Source of the DNA: CAZMXI01 sp964570205
GTDB taxonomy: Bacteria > Planctomycetota > Phycisphaerae > Tepidisphaerales > Tepidisphaeraceae
DNA: 39,559 nt
Assembly: GCA_964570205.1 (NCBI GenBank)
Contig: CAZMXI010000016.1
Span: 1-39,559 of the forward strand
Direction of reading: 5' to 3'
The translations under genes were made by a program, and so were the position numbers. The number at the start of each line of letters is the position of its first letter. The first letter of the stretch is position 1. The notes under the pieces were generated by a model. It searched no databases and was not told the DNA's origin. It worked only from the letters and a program-made list of their open reading frames with translations. Below are positions 7,658-14,486 of this stretch, piece by piece.

Positions 7658-9391
7658 ATGGCTTCGGGCAACGCATCTTCGCTGGTTCTTCAGGAATATC
7701 TCAGCAGGCAGGACCCGCGTTTTCTTGAAGCGCTGTGCAACATCGGCGACGCCAAGCTCCTGGCGACATTCGCCGATCGCTGGAAGCGGGACCAGCGCGC
7801 CTGGGCTCGCGAGCAGGTGCTGGCGTACCTGGAAACGCCGCTGGACCGGGTGGGGCATCAGCCCATCGTCAAGCGGTTGTTCAAGCAGGCCGAACAACAG
7901 CGCGACCACGAACTGCTGGGCGCTTTCATGGCGGGCTTCGACCGGCTGATCCGTCGATACCGCTCCACGCGGCATCATTATCATTGGGAAACCCACCAGA
8001 GCTGGCAGACCGAGTGCCTGATCACGCCGGGCCTGCCCCGCCCGGTCTATGTCAACCCGAAGACGCTTCAGCCCATCCGCAAAGACGCCGTTTTACCGTT
8101 TTCCAACCGCACGCGGATGTACCTGCGGCGGCGGGTGTGGCGGTACTTCCGCCGGCTGGGATTTCAGCATCCAGAGCAATACGTCGCCGCGATCGCCGGG
8201 GCGCTGCAGCGATATCGCGATGAGGATGTGGCCAAGGGCGAGAACATTCTCGACTGCTGGGGGCTGGTGCACGCGTGCTTCGGGAAGCACGAGGCGATCC
8301 GCTTCAGCGCCGATCACGCCAATGTCAAACGTGGGGCAAGCCTGGCGAATCTGTCGGCCGCCCCGATGTTCGCAGCGCTGTGGAAAGAACCCAATGCAAC
8401 CGCGCTGCTGCTGGACCTGGTGGTCGGCGCCCGCGCCCGACTGGTGCGGGTCTGGGCGATCCAGCTTCTCCGCCGCGAGCACAGGGAGGCCCTGGCGAAC
8501 CTCGACCCGCAGCGGTGCCTGCGGATGCTCGATCATGACGATGAGGAAGTCCAGCAGTTCGGCGCGGAACTGCTGGAAACCGCCCAAGGCCTCGAGCATC
8601 TGCCCATCGAGACCTGGCTGCTGATGCTCAAGACGCGCAACCTGGTGGCGCTGGAGACAATCTGCCAGTTGCTCATCAAGCACGTCCGGCCGGACCGGCT
8701 TTCGCTGGGCCAGATCATCGAGCTGGCCTGCTCGCGCACCACGCCGGTGGCGCGCGTGGGGCTGAACCTGCTGAAAAGCAGACCCGTTGAGTCGCTAGCC
8801 GACCGGCAGGCGATCTCGGCGCTGGCCGAGGCGCGGTGCAGCGCTGTCGGACGGGAACTGGCGGCGTGGGCGTTGGCGCACCTCTCGGCCAGGGAAGTCT
8901 ACGACACCGAACTGGTCCTGCCCTTCTTCGACTGCCTGACGAAGGAGGTCCGGCAGGGCGCGTGGGAGTGGCTGACGCCGGATTCGCCCGGATACGACGA
9001 TTCGCTGCTTTTCACGCGGCTGCTGGAAACGCCCTTCGAGGATGTGCGACTGCGCCTGATCGAGATGCTCCAGAAACGCAGTGGCCTGCCCGGCGCCCGG
9101 AGCGATGACTTGGCCGCCATGTGGTGTTCGGTGCTGCTGGGCATCCATCGTGGCGGGCGGCACAAGCTCAAGGCAATGGGCCAGATCAGCCAGGCGATCC
9201 GGCGGGAGCCGGCGTACGCTGAGGCATTGATCCCCGTGATCGCCATCGGCATCCGCTCGGTGCGCAGCGCTGAGGCCCGCCCAGCGCTGGCGGCGCTGGT
9301 CAGCGCTGTCCAAGCCCATCCGGAGCTGGCCGGCGCGGTTGGTCGCTTCCTGCCCGAGCTGGAGCTGTCTCCGGTGGAGGTGGCGCGATGA
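7658..9391 (+). CDS. ARM/HEAT-repeat protein, retron-associated
   Basis: A 577-residue, almost entirely alpha-helical protein. No enzymatic motif is visible. From about residue 190 to the end it consists of repeated amphipathic helix pairs of HEAT/armadillo type, with runs such as ALLLDLVVGARARLVRVWAI and VQQFGAELLETAQ. The N-terminal 150 residues hold a basic, aromatic-rich segment (NRTRMYLRRRVWRYFRRLG) that could contact nucleic acid. The start ATG 7658 has only a weak GGGG-type ribosome binding site. Its stop overlaps the next start by 4 nt (ATGA at 9388-9391), so the two are translationally coupled. With the SWIM protein and RT downstream it matches the ARM component of type XIII retrons as I recall that class. 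The likely role is sensing or scaffolding in the retron complex; this is inference. Confidence 0.8.
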   Translation: MASGNASSLVLQEYLSRQDPRFLEALCNIGDAKLLATFADRWKRDQRAWAREQVLAYLETPLDRVGHQPIVKRLFKQAEQQRDHELLGAFMAGFDRLIRRYRSTRHHYHWETHQSWQTECLITPGLPRPVYVNPKTLQPIRKDAVLPFSNRTRMYLRRRVWRYFRRLGFQHPEQYVAAIAGALQRYRDEDVAKGENILDCWGLVHACFGKHEAIRFSADHANVKRGASLANLSAAPMFAALWKEPNATALLLDLVVGARARLVRVWAIQLLRREHREALANLDPQRCLRMLDHDDEEVQQFGAELLETAQGLEHLPIETWLLMLKTRNLVALETICQLLIKHVRPDRLSLGQIIELACSRTTPVARVGLNLLKSRPVESLADRQAISALAEARCSAVGRELAAWALAHLSAREVYDTELVLPFFDCLTKEVRQGAWEWLTPDSPGYDDSLLFTRLLETPFEDVRLRLIEMLQKRSGLPGARSDDLAAMWCSVLLGIHRGGRHKLKAMGQISQAIRREPAYAEALIPVIAIGIRSVRSAEARPALAALVSAVQAHPELAGAVGRFLPELELSPVEVAR

Positions 9392-11073
9392 TCGTCAAGT
9401 TCGCTTATCACGGCCGAAGCGCCCTGCGTGGCGACCGCGCTGGGCAGACGGTCAACCTCGCGCCGAACCTTGCCCGCGATCCCGTCGCCTTCGATGCACC
9501 GCTGCTCAAGCCCTTGCGGTTCCGCGAGGCGATCTGCGCCCTGCACGATGTGGTGATCAGCGACCTGCGCTACAGGAAGAAGGACAAGACCGCCTACCGC
9601 GAATGGAAGCGCCGGCAATCGGAGCGGGCCAGCGCCATCCGCCAGGCGGAGTACGAGCGCATGGCCGAAGCGGCCAGGGTGAAGCACGAGATTCCCGCCG
9701 ACCTGGAGAGCAACCACCACCGCTGCCGCAAGCGCTACTGGGAGGCTCGTCAGCAGTACGCCAGCTATCTGCTCAAGCACGACCGCGAGCTGTGGCGCAT
9801 GCTCATGCCGTGCGATCCGGTCATCACCGTGGCCGAGGATGTGGTGTTTTTCGAGTGTTTTTCGGCCGACGAATCGAGCTATGGCTGCCTGACCGTCAAC
9901 CGCGACGGTTTTGGGAACCGCGACGGCGCCAAGCTCGGCACCACCAACGTCGATTACTCCTGGGATCTGTTCAACCATTTCCAGTCGCTGCGATCCTATC
10001 GCCAGACGCGGCTGAGGATCGACCCCGCCGGCTTCGAGTTGGCCACCCGCGGCGGCGAGGATTACCGTGAGGAGAAGATCGACCTGCCCTCGGGCTGGTT
10101 GCGCGGTTTCATGGAACTGCAAAGCGCGATGGGGTTGCCGACGGTCCGGGTCAATCTGGGCCGGGAGGCCGTCTACTCGATTCTCGCGTGGCTGAAGCGC
10201 CACCGCTCCGAGCGCAGCCCGCGCGGCGTGCGCTTCGAGCTTGAACAGGATCGACCGCCGCGCATCGTGCTCGATCCATGGGAACAGACCATCACGTCGC
10301 ACGGCACGAAGTACGATGGACCGCCCACGGAGCCCATCCGCATCTGGGGCCGGCGGCGGCTGGCGGCTTTGGCGCGGCTGCTCCCGCTGGCCGATGGATT
10401 CGATGTGTATCTGGCTGGCACGGGCCTGCCCAGCTTCTGGGTGGCCCGCATGGGCGAGATGACCCTCACCCTGGGCCTGTCCGGGTGGACGGCCAACGAC
10501 TGGACGCGCGCATCGGCCATTGATCTGGTCGCCCCAACGGTCACCAGTTCACCCGAGCAGGTACGAGTCGTTGGTGAGCATCTGCGCCGGGTTCGTTCAG
10601 CGCCCCTGGCGATGGTGGCGAGGAACACGATGATCGATCCGGCGCTGGCCGCGGCAGCCCTGCGGCGGCTGGCGCACAGCGGCCAGGTGATCTATGACCT
10701 GCCCGGCGGGGTGTATCGCTGGCGGCAGATCATGCCGCAGATCGTCGGGGAAGCCGAAATCGGCCCGGAGCACCCGGAACTGGCCGAGGCGCGCAGAATC
10801 ATGGCGAACCGGCCGGTCCAGGTCGAGATGCGCGAGCCCGGCCCCAGCGCCACGCTCGCCCTGGCCGGGAAGATCGATGGCTGCCCGGTGGAAATCCTGT
10901 TGGATGCGGAGAATAACGTCAAACGAGGTAAGTGCGTGTGCCCGTATTACCGTCGATACCTCCTGCGCAACGGCCCGTGTCGGCACATGCAGGTGCTTCG
11001 GCGGCTCCATGCCCAGCAGACGCAGGCTGTGCCGTGGGCGCAGCGCCTGGGCAGGAGCGGCGTGGTCAGATAA
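9388..11073 (+). CDS. Winged-helix/SWIM zinc-finger protein, retron-associated
   Basis: A 561-residue protein, starting at ATG 9388 with GGAGG at 9376-9380. The N-terminal 150 residues include a charged helical stretch (residues about 65-135). The middle is beta-rich and unassigned. At about residues 410-450 a helix-turn-helix plus wing shape is visible (AALRRLAHSGQVIYDLPGGVYRW), consistent with a winged helix. A SWIM zinc finger follows, C516-x-C518-x12-C531-x-H533, preceded by the typical beta hairpin (VEILLDAENNVKRGK). SWIM domains bind zinc and often mediate nucleic-acid or protein contacts. Winged helix plus SWIM next to a retron RT matches the WHSWIM component of type XIII retrons. The gene stops 13 nt before the retron RNA. 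It is probably the effector or the DNA-binding partner of the msDNA; which one cannot be told from sequence. Confidence 0.82.
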   Translation: MIVKFAYHGRSALRGDRAGQTVNLAPNLARDPVAFDAPLLKPLRFREAICALHDVVISDLRYRKKDKTAYREWKRRQSERASAIRQAEYERMAEAARVKHEIPADLESNHHRCRKRYWEARQQYASYLLKHDRELWRMLMPCDPVITVAEDVVFFECFSADESSYGCLTVNRDGFGNRDGAKLGTTNVDYSWDLFNHFQSLRSYRQTRLRIDPAGFELATRGGEDYREEKIDLPSGWLRGFMELQSAMGLPTVRVNLGREAVYSILAWLKRHRSERSPRGVRFELEQDRPPRIVLDPWEQTITSHGTKYDGPPTEPIRIWGRRRLAALARLLPLADGFDVYLAGTGLPSFWVARMGEMTLTLGLSGWTANDWTRASAIDLVAPTVTSSPEQVRVVGEHLRRVRSAPLAMVARNTMIDPALAAAALRRLAHSGQVIYDLPGGVYRWRQIMPQIVGEAEIGPEHPELAEARRIMANRPVQVEMREPGPSATLALAGKIDGCPVEILLDAENNVKRGKCVCPYYRRYLLRNGPCRHMQVLRRLHAQQTQAVPWAQRLGRSGVVR

Positions 11074-11086
11074 TCTGAAAGGAGAT

Positions 11087-11112
11087 GCGGCTGGATCGTA
11101 GACCGGATCGGC
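11087..11112 (+). repeat. Retron a1 arm (inverted repeat with 11332-11357)
   Basis: The first 14 bases (11087-11100) are perfectly complementary to 11344-11357. Pairing then continues for 12 more positions with G-U at 11101:11343, 11106:11338 and 11108:11336. In retrons the a1/a2 duplex is required for priming of reverse transcription. Confidence 0.88.
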
Positions 11113-11187
11113 AAGGATGAAAGTCGGCCAACTGAGACTATCTCTGCGGCGTTCCGCCGCGGTTGCAGCTTGGCATGTCATGCATCC

Positions 11188-11296
11188 CCAAGGCCGTTGC
11201 TCGTTTTGGGCCAGCACATAGTTGTGCGGCCAACCAAGACGAGCCAAAGCTCTCGGCCTCACAACTATGTGCTGGCCCTTGAGTGAACGACCTTGG
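11188..11296 (+). repeat. msd long hairpin
   Basis: The core is a perfect 19-bp inverted repeat: gggccagcacatagttgtg at 11208-11226 against its complement at 11260-11278. Below it, ccaagg (11188-11193) pairs with ccttgg (11291-11296), and 11195-11198 with 11286-11289. Above it, ggcc pairs with ggcc (11228-11231 with 11255-11258). At the tip is gagc-caaa-gctc (11241-11252). The reverse-transcribed DNA would fold into the same hairpin, as in known msDNAs. Confidence 0.88.
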
Positions 11297-11331
11297 TCCG
11301 ACGTTCGAAGTCAGTAGCCGGCTTTTGCTTC

Positions 11332-11357
11332 GCCGGTTCGGTTTACGATCCAGCCGC
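11332..11357 (+). repeat. Retron a2 arm (inverted repeat with 11087-11112)
   Basis: This is the 3' partner of the a1 arm. It ends 9 nt before the RT start codon at 11367, so the duplex covers the place where a ribosome binding site would be expected; none is visible. Confidence 0.88.
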
Positions 11358-11366
11358 TCATGCAGC

Positions 11367-12953
11367 ATGTCGCTGTTCGACTGGCTCAAACGTCTGCTCG
11401 GCGCCCAGGAGGACCGGCATCGGCCGGCCGCGCCCGGTTCGCGCCGCGCTGAGCCAGCGCCCGCCATTCCGCAGCGGCCCGCGCGCAAGCGACAGCCGCC
11501 GCCGTTGCCCGAATCCACGAAGCTCGAGCTGGATGTCGAGCAGTTCGCGCCGCTCTCCGACCACGATGTGCGGAAGCAGGCGAAATCGCTCGGCAGCTCC
11601 TGGTCCAGCCCGTTTTTCGGCCGCCGCGACCGGATTCCACCCGCCACCGACCCGCGCACCCTGCTGATCGACCGCGCGATGGTCGCCCAGGGGCTTATCG
11701 CCCCGGAAGAACTGGCCGAAATCCACGACGTCGGCCGGCAGATGGATGCGCTTCGCCCGGACCTGTCGATGGCCGCCCATCTGGCAAACCAGGCCATCGC
11801 CCGGACCGAGCAGGAGCGGCAGGAGCTCAAGCAGCGCAAGAAGGCCGAGGCCGCCGAGCGCCAGCGCAAGCACCAGGAAGCGGTGGCGCTGCGCAGGCGC
11901 ACCGACATCATCCATCTCGGCCGCGGCGTGTCGGCCGGCCTGGCCGACCGGCGATCGGACATCGAGAAGCTGAAGAAAGCCGGGCTGCCGATCCTGGCAA
12001 CGCCGGCCGACGTGGCCCAGGCTCTTAACCTGACCATCTCGCGGCTGCGCTGGCTGGCGTTTCACGCCGAGGCGACAGTCGTCACGCACTATGTCTACTT
12101 CACGATCCCCAAGCGATCCGGCGGCGCGCGGCAGCTCGCCGCGCCGCACGATAGCCTGGCCGATGCGCAGCAGTGGATTCTCAAGAACATCCTGGAGAAA
12201 GTCCCCACGCACGATGCAGCGCACGGCTTCGTGCCCGGCCGGTCCACCGTGACCAACGCCGCCCCGCACGTCGGCCGGGCCATCATCGTCAACGCCGACC
12301 TGAAGGACTTCTTCCCCACGGTCACCTTCAACCGCGTCGCGGGCATCTTCCGGCAACTGGGCTACTCGCCCGCCGTCGCCACGATCCTCGGCCTGCTGTG
12401 CACCGAGTCGCCCAGGCGAGTGGTAAAGTACGATGGGCAGCCGCTCTATGTCGCGACAGGCCCGCGGGCACTGCCCCAGGGGGCATGCACCAGCCCCGCC
12501 CTTAGCAACCTTGTCGCCCGCAAGATGGATTCGCGCCTGCTGGGCATCGCCGCGAAGCTGGGCTGGACCTACACCCGCTATGCCGATGACCTGGCGTTCT
12601 CCGCCGATGCCGAAGCAGCAAAGCTCGCCGGCTATCTGCTCGCCCGCCTGCGGCACATCGCCGAGGATGAGGGATTCAAGGTCAACGAAGACAAGGTTCA
12701 CATCCAGCGCCCCCACATGGCGCAGAAGGTCACCGGCATCATCGTCAACCAGCGGCCGGGCGTCGATCGCCAGCTTGTGCGGAGGCTGCGCGCGATCCTC
12801 CATCAGGCCCGAAAGACGGGATTGCCCGCCCAGAATCGCGAGAAACTGCCGCACTTCGAGGCGTGGCTGCGGGGAATGATCCACTACATCCACATGGTCA
12901 ATCCGGACCAGGCCCGGCCGCTGTACGAGGCCCTGGCGAACGTTGCGTCGTGA
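11367..12953 (+). CDS. Retron reverse transcriptase
   Basis: A 528-residue RT. ATG 11367 is chosen because upstream in-frame starts lie inside the retron RNA; no ribosome binding site is visible. Residues 1 to about 205 form an extension not expected in short retron RTs: a Pro/Arg-rich region (about 20-55) and a Lys/Arg/Glu-rich probable coiled coil (about 145-190). The RT core follows. The retron-specific region X motif NAxxH is present as NAAPH (297-301). The catalytic block starting DLKDFF begins at D311, LPQG is at 369-372, the YADD catalytic site at 405-408, and region Y VTG at 455-457. There is no maturase or endonuclease domain. The enzyme should extend from a 2'-OH in the adjacent msr to make msDNA. 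Its stop codon directly abuts the stop codon of the converging sulfatase. Confidence 0.93.
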   Translation: MSLFDWLKRLLGAQEDRHRPAAPGSRRAEPAPAIPQRPARKRQPPPLPESTKLELDVEQFAPLSDHDVRKQAKSLGSSWSSPFFGRRDRIPPATDPRTLLIDRAMVAQGLIAPEELAEIHDVGRQMDALRPDLSMAAHLANQAIARTEQERQELKQRKKAEAAERQRKHQEAVALRRRTDIIHLGRGVSAGLADRRSDIEKLKKAGLPILATPADVAQALNLTISRLRWLAFHAEATVVTHYVYFTIPKRSGGARQLAAPHDSLADAQQWILKNILEKVPTHDAAHGFVPGRSTVTNAAPHVGRAIIVNADLKDFFPTVTFNRVAGIFRQLGYSPAVATILGLLCTESPRRVVKYDGQPLYVATGPRALPQGACTSPALSNLVARKMDSRLLGIAAKLGWTYTRYADDLAFSADAEAAKLAGYLLARLRHIAEDEGFKVNEDKVHIQRPHMAQKVTGIIVNQRPGVDRQLVRRLRAILHQARKTGLPAQNREKLPHFEAWLRGMIHYIHMVNPDQARPLYEALANVAS

Positions 12954-14453
12954 TTATGGACGGCTGCGGCCGGCCTGGCGGAACTTGTTGAGCATCGCCG
13001 CCATCTCCTTGACGCGCTGCGGGTTCTCAGCGGCAAGATTCTTCATCTCGCCCAGGTCATCGGCCAGGTTGTAGAGCTGTGGCCGGGCGACAACGCCCGT
13101 TCGAGGGGCATTGCCGCCGGGAATGAACTTCCAAGCACCCTGGCGCAGCGCCTGCCCGGCGGCGTGCTCGATCAGGTGATTCCGCCCCGTTGGCGAATCC
13201 CCCAGCAACGCTGGCAGCACATTGAAGCTGTCGGGGCCAGCGCTTTCCGGCATCTTCTGCCCCGCCAGCGCTGCAAACGATGCCAGCAGGTCCACCTGGC
13301 AGACCAGCGCATCGCTTGCCCCGGGCTTGATGCGCCCTGGCCACCACGCCACCATCGGCAGCCGCGTGCCGCCCTCATAGATGCTGTACTTGCCCCCGCG
13401 CAGCCGTCCCGCAGGCGCGTGGCCGTTCAGGTCCTTCACCGCGCCGTCCGCATAGCCATCATCCAGCACCGGGCCATTGTCGCTGGAGAAGATCAGAAGG
13501 GTGTTGTCGGCGATGCCGAGCTTTTCCAGCGTGTTGACGATCTGCCCCACGCACCAGTCAAGCTGCTGGATGACATCGCCGCGGGTCCCGCACTGGCTTG
13601 TTCCCGCGAATCGCGGATGCGGCACGCGCGGAACGTGGATGTCATGGGTGGCGAAGTAGAGGAAGAACGGCTTGTCCTTGTTCCTGTCGATGAAGGCGCT
13701 GGCCCGACGGGTGATCTCGTCGGCCATGTCTTCATCCGTCCAGCGGGCCGAGTTGCCTCCGGTCATGTAGCCGATCCGGCTGATGCCGTTCACGATCGTG
13801 AAGTCATGGCCGTGGGTCAGCCCCATCTTGAGCATCTCGGGATGCTCCTTGCCAGTTGGGTCGGTGCCGACCTTGTCCTTGTAGCTGACCTGGATCGGGT
13901 CCTTCGGGTCGAGCCCCACGACACGATGATTCTCCAAGTAGACGCACGGCACGCGGTCGCCCGTCGCGGGGATCAGGAAGCAGTAATCGAAGCCGATCTC
14001 GAACGGCCCGGGTTTAATGTCGCCATTCCAGTCCACCGGGCCATCGCCGAGGCCCAAGTGCCATTTCCCGACAACACCGGTCGTGTAGCCGGCCTGCTTG
14101 AGGATTGCCGGCAGCGTCGGCCGGCCGGGCTCGATGATCAGGTTGGCATCGCCCGGCAGGATTCCCGTGCCCTTCTTCCGCCAGGCGTATTCGCCGGTCA
14201 GCAGCGCATAGCGCGACGGTGTGCAGGTGGCGGATGCGGCATGGGCATCGGTGAAACGCAGGCCGCCCGCCGCCAGGCGGTCGAGATTCGGCGTCTTCAC
14301 CCGCGTCGCCCCATAGCACCCCAAGTCGCCATACCCCACATCATCCGCGAGAATGAAAATGATGTTCGGCTTGCGCTGATCTGCGGCCATCGCGGGCGAT
14401 GGCGCTATCAGCCCCAGCGTCAGGGACAATCCAACAAGAAATGATCGCGTCAT
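12954..14453 (-). CDS. Secreted sulfatase (CTPSR type)
   Basis: A 499-residue family S1 sulfatase hydrolysing sulfate esters, probably of polysaccharides. It has a signal peptide (residues about 1-24, ending AMAADQ). NIIFILADDVGYGDLG supplies the metal-binding aspartates. C77-T-P-S-R is the sulfatase signature whose Cys is converted to formylglycine. GKWHLG and the late DNGP motif are also present. No formylglycine-generating enzyme lies in the window, so activation must come from elsewhere in the genome. It is transcribed leftward, away from the next sulfatase on the same strand (33 nt gap), and converges head-on with the retron RT. Substrate specificity cannot be read from sequence alone. 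Confidence 0.95.
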   Translation of the reverse strand: MTRSFLVGLSLTLGLIAPSPAMAADQRKPNIIFILADDVGYGDLGCYGATRVKTPNLDRLAAGGLRFTDAHAASATCTPSRYALLTGEYAWRKKGTGILPGDANLIIEPGRPTLPAILKQAGYTTGVVGKWHLGLGDGPVDWNGDIKPGPFEIGFDYCFLIPATGDRVPCVYLENHRVVGLDPKDPIQVSYKDKVGTDPTGKEHPEMLKMGLTHGHDFTIVNGISRIGYMTGGNSARWTDEDMADEITRRASAFIDRNKDKPFFLYFATHDIHVPRVPHPRFAGTSQCGTRGDVIQQLDWCVGQIVNTLEKLGIADNTLLIFSSDNGPVLDDGYADGAVKDLNGHAPAGRLRGGKYSIYEGGTRLPMVAWWPGRIKPGASDALVCQVDLLASFAALAGQKMPESAGPDSFNVLPALLGDSPTGRNHLIEHAAGQALRQGAWKFIPGGNAPRTGVVARPQLYNLADDLGEMKNLAAENPQRVKEMAAMLNKFRQAGRSRP

Positions 14454-14486
14454 GATGTGTCTCCCGCGCCAGAGCCTACCGGAGAT

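Larger units (their letters stand above)
11087..11357 (+). ncRNA. Retron msr-msd non-coding RNA
   Basis: A 271-nt RNA gene inferred from structure alone. The 5' end (11087-11112, starting gcggctggatcgta) pairs with the 3' end (11332-11357) over 26 consecutive positions, three of them G-U: this is the a1/a2 stem that joins msr and msd in retrons. Inside are two short msr-type hairpins: 11146-11151 with 11155-11160 (loop ttc), and 11173-11176 with 11180-11183. The long msd hairpin spans about 11188-11296. A small alternative hairpin (11318-11322 with 11332-11336) competes with the inner end of a2. The RNA starts 13 nt after the SWIM gene and ends 9 nt before the RT ATG, the usual place for a retron RNA. 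The branching guanosine was not assigned; it should lie just after a1. Confidence 0.88.

Noticed and set aside
11085..11120. Short leader-peptide-like frame (ATG 11085, 11 codons) at the start of the retron RNA
   Set aside because: The purine-rich AAAGGAG abuts the ATG with no spacer, and the bases are fully explained by the a1 arm.
11283..11366. Longer N-terminus for the RT from GTG 11283
   Set aside because: It would be coded inside the msd/a2 part of the retron RNA; ATG 11367 lies just after the RNA and starts a sensible sequence.
11367..12953. Group II intron RT or diversity-generating retroelement RT
   Set aside because: No maturase or HNH domain, no intron ends and no template/variable repeat pair noticed. 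NAxxH and VTG motifs plus the a1/a2 RNA point to a retron.
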